Translations under genes and position numbers: made by a program
Shown: positions 1 through 12,880 of the stretch, in pieces
Layout: each line of letters begins with the position of its first letter
Numbering within the stretch: the stretch's first letter is position 1
Assembly: GCA_002751075.1 (NCBI GenBank)
Contig: NAOQ01000161.1
Location: 71,087-114,961, forward strand
Origin: Ichthyophonus hoferi
Lineage: Eukaryota > Opisthokonta > Ichthyosporea > Ichthyophonida > Ichthyophonidae
Reading direction: 5' to 3'
DNA length: 43,875 nt
The notes under the pieces: generated by a model
What the model saw: only the letters and a program-made list of their open reading frames with translations
Database searches by the model: none
What the model was told of the DNA's origin: nothing

Positions 1-329
1 AAGTATATGTAAACAAGATAGTAAAAGCGAAAAAGAAAATATACATTTATTGCCTTATTAACCTTACGTTTCTTCTCTATATACACATGTACACCTAGCC
101 CAAGTATCTATCTACTACTATATATTCACTCAATTGTATACCTCCACAAATGCACTTTAAAATGAAAATATTTATGTCTAAATCCATTTGCACATACATA
201 CATAATTATCTCTACCCACAGGTGACCCTTTTACCTACGTATCCAAGAGTCCCATGCTGTAGCTTGGTCTGTGGATGAGACACTTCTGACTTCAATCTTA
301 TTATTATTCACTGCTTTTCTCTTTTAATG

Positions 330-3300
330 GAAATGAATGGTAATATGATGTGTATTTTTGGAAACATATATGTTGCTGCACAGTCTTACTGTGTTTGTGT
401 GGTCTTCACACAATGGTACTCTCCCAGTGAAAAACCCCAGTCCATTCAAAGATGCTTCAATGATACTATTTGTTGGGTTGTTGCAGCCATACTGACAAAT
501 TTATTCTTTGTTGACGAGAGAGCACAAATCATCTTGCTTCCGAGAGTTCCAATCCAGCAATCCTTTGGCCAGAAATATAGAGTAGTCACTGGTGCAGTTG
601 GTATTGCTGTGTCCTTTTTTTTTTGAAAAATCTGCATCCATCAGAATAAACTATAAAGTGAATGGGTTCAGGCTTGTACACTATTGTTTCTGATGGGTAG
701 GTATTTAAGTACCTCAGGAAATGCACAATATTTCATAGTGTTCCATATTAGGCTTGGCAGAGTACCTGGTGAGGAAAGCCACATTAAAAATGATATCTAG
801 TCTACTAGATTTACTAGTCCAGATTAGGCATCCAATTAGTAAAGAATATTTAACTGAATCACAAGGTTTGTGACTTGCATTTTCATTGCTTGCATATTGA
901 ATGTGCTCAGCAAGAAGAGGTGTGTGTGTTAACCATCCATTGTGTTGTTAATAACTTTTAACTAATTCATTGATATATCCCCATTAGGATAGTAAAATTT
1001 ATCCTCCCAGACTCTTACTAATTGTGTACCCAAGAAAAAACACATGGGAATTCTGTAGAGTTGGTGGTATGGGTTTTCAAAATGATGCTTATGAACCACT
1101 CATGATCCTTAACATTATATGAGAAAATGAGTATATCATCAATGTAGATGCAAATGCACATGAATATTGTTTTTCCATGTGACTTGTGTAGACAGGGATC
1201 CATTACCAAAAGATGAAAATGTATTTATCATAGAAAACCATTTAGCCTTCTGTTCCACAGTAATCCAGGGGCATGAAGCTCATAGAGGCTTTGGCTCAGC
1301 TTGCTAACATATCCTCATTTATCTGGCTTTATAAACATTGGCGGTTACTCTGGGTACATTGGTGTTTCCCAATAGCTATGCAAATATGTTGCCTTAATAT
1401 TTAGTTGTATTAGATTATATCCTCGTGCTCTTGCTATGCTTAACAAGAGTAAAGGTGTTATAAATGAGCATACTGAACTTGAACTATCATGATAATCCAT
1501 ATTTTTCTTTTCTTAATATCTTTGTGCTACTAGACATGCCTTGTGTGCAATTACTCGTCCTTTGTCATCTTACTTTCAATGAAAAAACACCCATAGATTG
1601 TGCAGAAGAGTAGTTTTTACAGGTGACTGTTTAACTGAAGTTCAAGTAGCATACTCATTAAGGGTGGTTATTTCTGTTTCCATCATGTAGATCTATTGCA
1701 TGTTTCATTTTTTAGGGATCTAAAATTCTGGCAGTTCTGATTAGGGTGTTTTTACCAGTGCTGTTGTTGCTGCTATGAAGGCCAGGTCCCAAAATAAAGT
1801 GTGAGTTGTGTATGTAACTCCTCCTTTTGTCATCAGGAGTTCGTATCTTAATCACTCCTGTACATGTTGATTAATGACTTGTTGTCTCATAGACACGTCA
1901 TTATCACTGTTATCCTCAGATGAATCTGCTACATTCTTTCCTACTGGCTTAAGGAGGTTTGTGGGGCCTGCATAAGGCTGTAAATTGGCATCAGAAGAAG
2001 AGGACAACACTGATGCATCAGTGTAGGGATCATCTCTCCCATATTCTAAAGGTAATGGTGAATGTGAAATTAGCTCCCCTTTTGTGGTAACTTCATTTGT
2101 TGATACCCATGTAATTTGAAACAGATCTGGAGTTGATGGAATACATTGTTCCTTGGAGTAAAGTAACTGACCTTCAAAGAATATGATGCTTCTTTGAGTT
2201 GTGACATTATGGGTAGCCCAATTCATCACTATCCAGCCTAGTTTTAAAATATCATAGCCACTTAATACTCTAAGCCATCCTCTAGGAGAAAATATTTCTT
2301 TGATGACAATGTTGTCCAGTCTATAGTAGACCTTACACCCAAAGGTCCATATTCATTCAATAGGTGGCCAAGTTTTGTACCAGAGTTTATATAGTATGGT
2401 ATTGTTGGAGATGGCTGATGTGGGGCTTACATTGTGTGTGTATACTGCCATGTGGAAAGCATATCTCCAGAAATGGGAGGACATGTTGGCTTGACTTAAG
2501 GCTGTATGGGGTATTTGCAGAAGCTGACAATTCATTCTATCACTTAGGCTATTGCTCAATGCTGCATAAGGCAGAGTAGTAAGGTGGGTAATTCCCTCCT
2601 CATAAAGATAAGTTCAAAAAGCTCTGTTGTAATATTCTCATCCTTGATCTGTGAATAAATTGGTAATTTTGCATTTCGAAAGGCAAGTGCAGGATTCTGT
2701 TGCAGCTATGAAGATTCTAAAGCATTTAGGAACTTTGCTTTTGTGAGTCATTCCAAATGCAGTTTTGAATTATGTGAAATCATCAATAAATGTAACCATC
2801 CAACAGAAATTGTCTTTCAATTTCGTAAGCAGGCCAACAACAACACTTTAAATTCTTTCCAATGGGTGGAATGAGTGAATAGTTCTGGATTTGAATTGAA
2901 CTCTGGTGATGTTGGAGATGGCACAGTAATTACATGGTGAGGCATTCATTGATGGCAAGGGCTAATTGAAATGTAGAATAGCTTGCAAGAGATAAGCATA
3001 GGATGGGTGCATCAGGTGATTGTACCACAAGGCATATGGTAGAACACTGGCAGCTAAAAGATTATAATTGGTAGCCCATGTAGACATGCAGGTAGTCTTA
3101 GCAATGTTAAGATCTGGTTCCACTATCAAAACTGGGCAACAGGAAGGAGTGTAAGGAAGAAAAATGTTAGCATTGAAAAGATAGAGATCCTTGTTGTAAG
3201 GGTGACCAATAAGAATGGTGTGGCTGGCAAGTGCAATCATTGCTTGATTGGCCGGAAACGTGGTGACAACATTTAGACCACAGAGAGCATAAATAAAAAA

Positions 3301-4900
3301 ACAATTGGTAGAAGCAGATGATACATAGCGCACTGGCTTTAATGCAATAATTTGCACAGTTAGGTGCGACCTCAATTGTATAGTCCCTGTTAGTACTACC
3401 ATGGTCTGGTTACTATCACCCATCATAATGGGAATATTTATGGGAGTGCTCTCTGTAAATACTGCCAGTGTGGAGAAAATGTACATGCTGGTGACAGAGT
3501 CTATCATGAAGCTACCCTTTGAAAAACCCAATACTGTAGTGACTGAACCTATATATGCAAGTAAAATGATGGAATCTCAAATGGAGCAATTGTGAAGGTG
3601 AATAATGCTTACATTGGCCTGGGATTGTGGTTTTATTTGTTGTAACTCCACCCTAGTTTTCCCAAAATTTGGATTGCCTTAATATTGAGTGCAATCCATT
3701 GTGTTGTAATGAATGTACTTCTCAGGATGATAATCACAATGAAATTAGAGTTGGAGTTTAGAATGTTTGTGACTGTTTGATGTCCCATCCATTTTGTAAA
3801 TAGTAATGTTTGACTTGTGGCTGGTTTTTCATGAGCTATTGTTGAAAGAATTGCTATACAAGTGATGTTGTTTGTATGGAATAGAAATGATTAAATAGGA
3901 TGTTTGAAAACCCTACTTATGTTTGTAGGACTCAACGGCATGAAAAATTGTTTGCCATAAAGGTAAATCTTTATGTTTGGCCCCAAAACATGTAACCATG
4001 CCCTCATACCTTGGTAAGTTGCAAATAATTCAAGGAGTGGCAGTTGAAATTGAACAATCATGTAATTGATGAATGGTGCTATGTAATTTGGTGGTAGTAG
4101 CTTTATAGTGTGCCATAAAGGCAGAAGCTAGCTTGCCTCTTTTTAACTTGATGTTGAAAAAAAAGTCATGCCATCCTGTACTAATATTAGCTAAGGTTAT
4201 GCTGAAAATCTTAGCCAGCTTTGCAATTTTGTTTTATATGAATTCTTAATGGTTAGCATACTCTTGAGCAGCATATTCAAGTTTTGGTGTACTAACAAGA
4301 TGATTGATTGAGATAACAACATGCCAGACATTCCTCAAGACAGTGAGTACCACTAACCTGAATATATTAACATTCCTCAAAAGTTGACGCATTATGATAT
4401 TATGTGTTATATCCCTCATATGTGTTGAAAACATAAAGGTTTTTGTTTCACTGGTAACAAGGATATGTGCTGATTGTTAATTGCTAAAAGATATTTGTAG
4501 GATCAATCAACAATGAACACCTAATAAAATTGTTGTGAAGCTGAGTGCCCATGTTAACTGAAGATGTGTGAGCATATGGTGATGAAGTGAATCTAGATTG
4601 AGAGGGATGTGATATTATGTAAGGTGGTACTGATGGCAATACGTTGGTACGTGTGGGTTTAGTTTGATGGGGGTAGAAACCAGGGATGAGTGCTTCTGAT
4701 TTCACAAGAAATCCCCAAACAAGACCCCATCAGAAAGGTTAGATTGAGCACAGGGGAGGGTATAACAGGTTGTACAAGTAGTGGAAATTGTGAAACTGGT
4801 TGAGGAGGTATCATAGATGACTGACTCCCCTGAGCAGCCAGTTGATGCAAGATATGAGTTATCATCTGTTGCAGATGCAACATTGCTTTCGGATATTGCA
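330..4900 (-). mobile_element. Ty1/copia-type LTR retrotransposon fossil
   Basis: Read on the minus strand, this stretch keeps recognisable pieces of a copia-family polyprotein in the family order. From right to left these are a gag-like Pro/Gln/Ser-rich part (about 4.5-4.9 kb), a protease region followed by a GAG-pre-integrase signature resembling LWHxRLxHPS (about 3.0-3.5 kb), the integrase C-terminal part (about 1.85-2.6 kb), reverse transcriptase with a YIDDIL catalytic signature (about 1.0-1.2 kb), and RNase H with an ALSSTxxxF/Y-type signature (about 0.45-0.64 kb). The order protease-integrase-RT-RNase H is diagnostic of Copia rather than Gypsy. The copy is clearly broken, with many (ten or more) interruptions, and looks old. 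I could not identify paired LTRs or a primer-binding site; the left LTR may lie outside the window. Confidence 0.85.
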
Positions 4901-6742
4901 GTTGTTATTGTTACATTTGCATTACCATATCTTCATACTGTTTAGAATTAGCATGTATCTTGGCTTGGAAATGAACTATTTTAAAAGTGGATGACTGGTA
5001 GAGGAATATTTTGTGGTTAGGACTTAAAATCAAACTGTAGTTGATCTATATCCATCATGGTAGGTATATTGAGCAATGAAAATCCTGGATAATTAATAAA
5101 ACTCAGAATATTGGCAGGTTCTTGTCAGAAAACGTTCGAAAGATGAAAGTGTGCAATGGATAGAAGGCAGTGTAGAGAAAGGCGTATATGCTAGCTCTAT
5201 CTCTAGATGTTTATTACAGGTATATCCAGCTATTACTAAAAAAGAAATTTCTACTTTGGTTCATTGAGGTGTGAGAGTGCTTATGGCACAATGCGTACAA
5301 TCAGTAAGAAGTGCTATATTATAGTGTAGGTAATAACTATTGCCATTATTTAATGTTAGTATACAGTCTTCTGACTTTTGAATGAGTGAGAGATCTGAAC
5401 ACTGATTACTGTATGAGTACTAACGGTAGGCTAGACATTACAATAATGATGTGATTGTTATATGCAAATTTTTATGTATATTACAAGAACTTCATAATTT
5501 TGTCAGTAGACCAGGTGTGTGACTGGCTAGGGGGCCTTTATTAGTTATTGTGGTTTACATTTATATTTATCTTCTTTTTAGAATGGTTCTTTAGTTGGCT
5601 GCCTCAGTGGTGTAATACTTAAATATTATGTGGTGACAAATCAATCCATTAGGTTGAAAGAATATTATGCAAATAAATCATTATGTAAACTAACTGATTT
5701 GGAGTCACTATCATTATTATCTGGGTTACGATTGAACCTATTTATTCATGTGGTTAACGATCTTGTAATAGAAACCAAATAAATTTTAAAGGAAAATTGC
5801 TATATATAAAAATCAATATTAAATTTTTTAAGAACTGATGTTCGATGTTCAAATTTGTTTATTCTTTTCATATTTTAAATGTTGTTAATGCTCGGGAAAC
5901 CCTGTAATATCGTATAATAGATAACTCAGTCTTTCATTAACTTATTCAAGCGGCAATTGGTTTAAAATCAATTACGGAGTACACAAACGTGGTTATTCTA
6001 GAGATGTGATCCCGCTTTGAAAGCTGGACGACAGCCAAGCCTTTCCAGCTCTGGAAACCATTTCTTTACATAATGATTACATTATAGGCCATTGTGGATA
6101 CAGTTGGTATTCTTTCTCAATAAACTGGGTTTGAGATAAACCATATTTATAGCTAGGACATGATATAAGGTACTACAATCTACCATGTATGTACATACAT
6201 ATAATATGGTCAGACTCCCATAGCATTACAATTATGTCATCAAATTTTAAAAAATTCCCTGTGTACGGTTTTAAAACCCGAATTTAATGTTAATGCCAAT
6301 GTCCTACACTTCACTAACATGTTGGAGGTATTGCCATTATAGCAGAATTATTAAGAGAATGATCTGCATAAACATGAACATATGTCATTAAAGTATTGTC
6401 TCTAAAATGATTTTTGGGTTTTATTGTTGGATTATGTAAGACACTACTGATAGTGGATGAATATTTATCTTAATCATCCTGCACTTTAATCTTTTCCTTT
6501 GTAGGCTTGAATATATTTTTGGGGTTTCTCAACTCTTCACTTATCACATTGCTATCCATTAGTCCGATTAGCCGTTATCCAAATCCAGTTTTAGTACGTG
6601 ATAATCTTAATTAGGATAATTTAAATCTAGGACTCAGTTGGATAGAATAATTCAAGATTAGTTTTATGTTTAAATGTCCAATGCTCATTCCAATTTATAA
6701 GGTAAGTAAGCAAATCTATTTCTGGTAAGATCAAGAAGTCCT
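4901..6742. other. AT-rich DNA with no recognised gene
   Basis: I see no coding frame, RNA gene or clear repeat structure here. The part next to 4.9 kb could include the untranslated leader or LTR of the adjoining retroelement, but comparison by eye with the first 300 bases of the window gave no match. Confidence 0.5.
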
Positions 6743-7105
6743 TTAGTTATCACTTCTGATAATCATACTTATAAATACATAATCTGCCACTTTTTCTATT
6801 CGCTTATTTTTTGAGCCTTTTGGCTGTGAAGACTCAGACTTGGGCAGGTTTCTTTCGTGCACTTTGGATCTCGCTTCAATAGTAGACTTTAGTGTAGAAA
6901 GCAATTTTGTTTTTATGGTCAGCTTGAATTGGCTAGAAGATTTTAATAAAGGCGTAGACTTTTTTGTGGGATCCTGTTTATTAGCAACCAGCAATTTACA
7001 TCTAGGTTTGGGCGTGGCAACTGTTATTCCTTTCCTAGCAGTGCCAATAGTTTTGTTGCATGGCTCTTGTCTTTTGATTGGTTTTAGTCTTCGTGCGTGT
7101 TACAT
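6743..7105 (-). CDS. possible coding exon, very basic Lys/Ser-rich protein (unrecognised)
   Basis: The minus strand holds an open frame of about 120 codons ending at 6743. The first in-frame ATG is near 6994, but the frame is open up to about 7105. Its composition looks protein-like: many Lys, Ser and Thr, with runs such as KTKLLSTLKSTIEARSKVHE and KGSKNKRIEK, unlike the Tyr/Ile/Leu-rich translations of simple repeats nearby. I recognise no family. A Lys-rich exon of a nuclear or nucleic-acid-binding protein is one option; a chance frame or a remnant of a mobile element is another. No neighbouring exons could be tied to it. Confidence 0.25.
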
Positions 7106-8786
7106 CCTTGAAGTGGTTACTGAAAATAAAGTTACTAATTTGTGAGGAAATTTAACGGTTGTTAGCTGGAAGCGATTATATTTATTAGGTTGGAGAAAAC
7201 CCCATTATTAAAATGGATGTTTAACCCTTCTAGACATATTGCTCTTTGTCATAGATGGTGGTGATTATTATCACTGGTACTATGACTAGAATACTTAAAA
7301 TGTCAAGATAACCATCATATCTAAAATATCAAGATACCATCATATCAACATTATCATTATCAGGTGTGATTGGTCTCTTCCAGGGCCCATTCAATATTTG
7401 AATTTGGATTTGAATCTTAATGATATAATGAAAATTAATTTCCAATTATGGATATAGATAAATTAAGTGCAGAGCCATAGTCGTCACAAACCTCCAATAT
7501 CATTAGTGAAGATTACATGGTCATTCCAAGAGCCATTTTAAGGGGCCTATATATTCACGCACGTAAATCCAGCTTTTGCTGTTCATTTATGAATTCCCGT
7601 TGTTTGGAGTGACTGTCTGAAAGAAACTTTTTTATTTTTTATTATTATTTTTTTTACTATATTAGTTGCCTTTTGGGGGCTAATAGGTCTTTATAAAATT
7701 CAGCATTCAAGGCGTTTTTATTATAATTCAATAATCTTATCAGGTCTCAGCATTCGGATTAACAGGTGCGATTGGTTCCCTGTACCACAGTAACACAAGG
7801 ACCATTTCAAGTAGTTAATTATTGAGTTGCACATAAATTTCTTCTGTATTTCTTGTGCATCTCTTAAAGATATTTCAAAGTATGTATTGTTTTTATTATG
7901 TATTTGTCATGGAGATTTCCAATGCAATATCATTCATAACTATTTTTACACTTATCAACGCACTCGCGTTCATCATTCTAGACACATAGTATGTTCCAAC
8001 CAATACAAGAATCGTGAATACTCTTTTCTTACTACAGGTAACCGCTTATCTTGTAGACGCTTATCAAGTAAAGAAATAATCGCATGTTCATGTGCTAAAC
8101 AAAAGGCCAGAACTTAAGCTTTTTTATTTTCAGATATGTATATTTATAGATGTACACTTATTGGTAGACGTAAGGCCGCCGTGATTTATTAAATTAATGC
8201 TACAGGTCTTACCAAGCACTCAAAATAGGATTTTTTTAATTTGATTGTAGGTATCTATGCATAATTACCAATAGAAATTCTTTCTACAGTGTAGAAATGA
8301 CCGGTTTTACAAAAAAAAAAAAAAAAAGAAGTTATTTACGTAGTTGAAGATGATACTTGGGAGTATAATTTAATAACTAGGCATAAACTCAATTAAAGTT
8401 TATAAGACTTACTATTGCTACTGTAACAGTCACAACCATCTATAAGAGAAAGTTGTCAAGATACATGTGAATAGGAATACTGAGACTCCAAAACCACAAT
8501 GGAAAACGGCCAAGGTCTATTACGATTTGGAATGGTCTTCTCCGATTAGATGGTAAAACATAGTTGAGGATCAAGTTTTTGTCTGAGGTCTAAATTTATC
8601 CTGTTACTGGATCGAGAACTTGAGTGTGATAGTCAATAATTGTAGTTTTATTTGGTGCTAAGAATGTAAAGTGTATTTTAATAAGGTTGGAATCTACAGA
8701 AAGGGATGCCCTGTCCAAATAAACAATATTAATTTGTTCTGGGACATAGGTTTGATTTCAAAGGATGTACCTCAATGTTGATCCTT
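7106..8786. other. non-coding, no recognised gene
   Basis: AT-rich sequence without a convincing coding frame. Two short related segments (about 7357-7400 and 7755-7815) share a CAGGTGYGATTGGT core followed by similar bases, suggesting an old local duplication. A 17-base A-run lies near 8310-8327. Confidence 0.4.
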
Positions 8787-8965
8787 CTGCGATTCTTTAG
8801 GCAAAGTTAATTGGATTGATCTACTTTGAGTAATAATTTTTACGCTCTGGTCAGGTGCTGGCTGATTAGTTGGTTTATTGATATTTCTTGGTTATTTCTA
8901 ACCATGTGTCTAGAATCATAAAGAATGCTAGCTAAGCTAGTTTTCTTTTGTACTTGTAATAATTA
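8787..8965 (+). repeat. diverged direct repeat, copy 1
   Basis: This segment aligns by eye, with gaps, to 10125-10300. Shared blocks in the same order are TTCYTTAGGCAWAGTT, CAGGTGCTSGCTGAT, TTMATTGAT, TAGAA..GAATGCTAGC, and a final TTTTCTTTTRTAC tract. The two copies lie about 1.3 kb apart in the same orientation and bracket the Pro-Glu-repeat frame. The tract at the end resembles a splice-acceptor region in both copies. Confidence 0.55.
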
Positions 8966-8986
8966 ACAAGTCAAGTATTTAATCCA

Positions 8987-9412
8987 ATGCAGTGGCTTCT
9001 AAAAATCAACCTGGCCTTCTATAATGTATCCCAGCAAATATTAAGTAAACGTGCTTTCAGTAAACCTCCCGTAAGACCCCACAAAAGCTACATAAACTAT
9101 CAATATTTTCAGTTTCAAAGTCACACCAAGGGAATGTACGGAACAGCTGGGCAACACTTATCACTTAACCGACCAGCCGCCAGCCGCCAGATGCCAGAGC
9201 CTACAGCAGAGCCTGAGCCAGAGCCCAAGCCAGAGCCTGAGTCCAAGCCTGAGCCAGAGAAGGAGCCAGAGCCTAAGTCGGAGCCAGACCCAGCTGGAGC
9301 ATTTAAAATACAGTTTCGTCAACAGCCTTCTGTGTTTTTTTCCACTTTGTGTGCCATGCCACAGTTACTTATGAATTTCAACAAGCATTACCTAGTTCAT
9401 TTAGGGAGCTAA
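8987..9412 (+). CDS. possible exon with Pro-Glu repeats (unrecognised)
   Basis: An open frame of 141 codons begins after a CAATGCAG-like acceptor (AG near 8990). Residues about 70-104 form a low-complexity tract of PEPEPKPE-type dipeptides (Glu, Pro, Lys), preceded by an Arg/Ser/Gln-rich part. The local G+C rises sharply over the repeat, unlike its surroundings. Two further acceptor-bounded segments follow on the same strand (9481-9523 and from 10302) whose phases would join to each other, but I cannot link them securely to this frame. It may be an exon of a host gene, a retained fragment, or an expanded trinucleotide/hexanucleotide tract with no product. No family is recognised. Confidence 0.3.
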   Translation: MQWLLKINLAFYNVSQQILSKRAFSKPPVRPHKSYINYQYFQFQSHTKGMYGTAGQHLSLNRPAASRQMPEPTAEPEPEPKPEPESKPEPEKEPEPKSEPDPAGAFKIQFRQQPSVFFSTLCAMPQLLMNFNKHYLVHLGS

Positions 9413-9479
9413 GTCTACAGTTAAGTAGTCGCCGCGTTAAGTTTCTTTTCATAATCCTGCTTTATATTTTTATGCCTTA

Positions 9480-9893
9480 GGTAAAATGGTCCGCCCTAAG
9501 CCAAAGGAAAATATTAAAACAAAGGTATTTAATTGATTTTGGGGTATTTCTTTATTTTTATGTAGCTATAGTCACCTAGTAATATTAACAATTATAATTA
9601 TACATATAGTCTGGAAAAATAGTTGCCGCAATTTACTGTGGTTCAATACCAATGTCAGACGATCAATCAAAATTGAACCGAGGTCCCGCGACTGCATAGT
9701 AAGCCATTTCAGACGTCACTGTATCCTGTCCAAAACAAGTCCTTCTGATTTGTTTAATAATAAAGATATTTATTAGCATATATGTACTTCATGTACGCAA
9801 AGGACATGTTTAAACACCCCTTAATTCGGTATGCCATCTCCTTCTAAATAAATATCGGTCACGGGAACGCTCCTGCCTCTGCTTATTATTCTT
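9480..9893 (+). repeat. dispersed repeat family 1, copy A
   Basis: This block matches 19630-19938 over most of its length in the same orientation, with many substitutions and small gaps. Shared landmarks in order are AAAACARRRGTATTTAA, GGTATTTCT, TAGTCTGG/TAGCCTGG plus GAAAATAGTT, TAAGYCATTTCA, TGTTTAATAATAAARAT, TTAGCAT, a GTRYGCAAAGG block, CCCCTTAATT, CTCCTTCTAAA and GGTCACRGGARCGC. The two copies have clearly drifted. No terminal inverted repeats, poly-A tail or coding capacity were found, so the class is unknown. Confidence 0.7.
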
Positions 9894-10124
9894 AACAGAA
9901 TACTAATTCCACATCCGAGGTTTAGATCTTCTCGCCTGTCTCTAAGTTCGTTGTCTTAGTTTGGTAGTCTATGATAGTTTGACATTGATGTCCAGATATG
10001 TGTGAGTCCTCTTATGTATATTTTCTGTAGAGCAGACAGAAAGTGGAACTCTGTCCTTGTTGACGATTCCGGTCAGTCACACTTGGAATATTCGTTCTGC
10101 CCGGATGGACGTTTCTTAGGATTC

Positions 10125-10300
10125 TTAGTTGTTTTTGTTTAAATTCCTTAGGCATAGTTTAATTGACCGAATAGTTTAATTGAATCAGGTGCTCGCTGAT
10201 AGCTTAGTTCATTGATTTCAAATTTCAAATCTAATAATTTACATGTTTAGAACCGTGAATAATGCTAGCACATCTATCTTTCTTTTATACATTTACAGAC
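10125..10300 (+). repeat. diverged direct repeat, copy 2
   Basis: Second copy of the segment at 8787-8965 (see that entry for shared blocks). It ends in a pyrimidine-rich tract and TTTACAG, after which an open segment encoding TEKPWALIAYLERLYV-like residues runs to a stop at about 10370. Confidence 0.5.
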
Positions 10301-10519
10301 TGAAAAGCCATGGGCTTTAATCGCGTATCTGGAAAGATTATACGTATTACCTGTAATAATGTATTCCTAATCGATTCGGGTACATGTTCATCGAAAGTAT
10401 CATGTCACGCTAAAAGCACGATGTTGCTACCAATAAAAATATTTCTAATGAAGTTATTAAATCAATGCCCCTACCTATTAACTTTTTTGAATGTAGAAAC
10501 GTGCACGTTATAATAGTAT

Positions 10520-12880
10520 ATGTTTATAGGTAAAAACCCCAATGCAATCTATACTCAGTTACCATGCAAGTCCTAGTTCCTGTTGCCCTTGGCACTGTGG
10601 AATCGTAGGGACCTTGAAGATCACGAGATCGCACGACGTTAATCGGAAATCGTAGCAAATAATCAGATTATCTTGAAATCGCTATGAACGCTAAAAAATA
10701 ACGATTTCAACAATACATACTACTAATATATGCATACTGAAAATATATAGATGTATACTGTAATACGCACTACATAAATTTTTACTTAAGATGGCGACAA
10801 CCGATCTATAGTAGATACGATAAGATGACGTCACTGCATTCTTGATATCACGGAGTATTAGGTTCAATGGCGTCACTATTTTCCGATAAGGGTAACGGGT
10901 AATAAATAACCCGCCGGTTTTGAAACGTGACTGTGTTATTACTGGATTTTATTAATAATAGGTGGGACAATTCCAACTCTTTATCAGTATCATACGAAGT
11001 AATTATATTCAATTGGTTCAATAATGAAATTCGATCTGAACACTCCTGGAGAATATAACGGCCCATGTGGTCTGCGTACTTGTCTGGCGAACCCTCTTTA
11101 GAAATTACACCGTCTGACTCAAGGAGCTATGGATTAGAAATATCAACTCTGCCATATAAAAGGTAAATAATATACGTCAAATTCAAAAGGTATTACATTT
11201 AGCTATAAATAGCTTATTGCATAATATAAAATAGAATAATAAACTGTTGAAGATGAGACAACCAAATAGTTAGTCATCTTTTCGCCTGATTTCCCTTTCT
11301 AAAGTGTTTTAGCGTCGCATACTTAATATTTACGACTTACTTCAAAAAAAAAAAAAAACACTTGAGCTAAAAACGGTTTCAAATAAATATGAGTGAGCGA
11401 CTCTCTCCCTTCGTTGGTTATATTATAACTAGATTGTTCTCGTAAATATAGACCATATTGATATTGGACTGGAGCTCTATTCAAAATATAACAGCATGGC
11501 GGCTTGGATGACTATAGCGACATGTTTTTCAGAATCTTATTATAAGAATATGAATAACGCAACAACAAACTCACTTTTGTTGCTTATAATCATAATAGGA
11601 AAAAATACACTATTTGTACGATTAGTGTGATCATCACCAAACCAAAGCAGTCTAGGGCAGGGTTAAGGGTTTAGGTCTATAGATCATATTTGCCATAAAG
11701 CAAAAGCAGTGATACTAGAATCAAAAAATTCTTTAGGGCAGAAAAGCTCTAGTATGAGGCCTTTTATTGGTTGAGGCCAGGGAAGGGTTTGAAACAACGA
11801 TCGGCGACGAGTATTCATTCTATTTAGGCCGGCCAATTATTAGTGGGAAGTATTATAGTGCTGATGACTCAGCTCAAGTGACAGCCAGTTTTTTAATTTT
11901 AAGCGCATCATCAATGTGGAAAAAATTCCAAAATAAAAAGTTACTAATATGAGATTGAATTTCTTATTATATACCTGTTGCAAAAGCATAAATCACGCAG
12001 TATATAAACTGAACAGACCAACCAACCCCCAAAGTATTCATTAGGCAGCCCGTATTAAGCTTGCCGGCCAATTGATCACGGTCTGATCTTATTCTCGTTT
12101 TTTTCTGCTAATGGCGCTGCTGGAGAGGAGGGTAAGAGGAGGGTAAGAGGAGGGTAAAGTAGATGGGTCGTTTATTGGTTTCATATTGTGCTACGGTATA
12201 CAGACAGCCTTTGGGACATTAGCTTTGTGTTTTATTGTTATTCATGAACTGTGCTGTGGTGGGACTGAGTAGATGACAGTATGTCATTTCCATGTACCTT
12301 TTTTTTTTCATTTTCATTGTAGTTTTTGGTGGTTATTTTATTTAATTTTAAGGGTTTCCTCTTAGACCGCTTTATGCAATTTAAGGACGAGGCGACTGTT
12401 AATTGTTTTTAGAATACACGTTTATTAAGGTTAGCGGAAAGTATTTATCATTTAAGTGTGTTCCTGAACCCTATACCTCACTATGTTTTTGATTGTATGG
12501 AACAAGGCTACTCCCTGCTCTTTCTTTCTTTATATTTGTTACGAGAACATTGAGTTGGTTCCTTTCCTTTATGTGGTCTTATCTTTTGGTTGTTTTATTT
12601 CCTTCCTGTTACCTTATCTTTTTATTGTTTTATTTGTTGTTTTATTTATTGTTTTATTTATTGTTTTACCATTAATTTTATTTCGTACACAAAATGTCAA
12701 AATTTCTTTCGGAGGCCAGTTTTTTTTACATGTTATATAGAGAAAGGGGTGTATATATACACTAGTTATGCCTTTGAGTTAGGAACATCACGTATAGAGT
12801 AATATTGTTTTCAAATTTACGTAACTCTTTGAGACAATTAAAATTTACGACGCCTTGGTCTCTTTGTGGACATGCAATAT
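10520..12880. other. non-coding interval with minor tandem repeats
   Basis: No convincing gene. It contains a GAGGAGGGTAA-type tandem (three units, about 12122-12160) and a TTTTATTG/TTTATTT tandem (about 12612-12668), plus a 13-base A-run near 11345. The short frames in the region are repeat-driven (Phe/Leu/Val-rich) and not credible as proteins. Confidence 0.45.

Noticed and set aside
327-626. Plus-strand frame of 99 codons
   Set aside because: The minus strand of the same stretch matches copia RNase H, so this is its shadow.
5940-6075. Possible tRNA-like segment with GGTTATTCTAGAGATGTGATCC
   Set aside because: No cloverleaf with proper acceptor and T arms could be drawn by eye.
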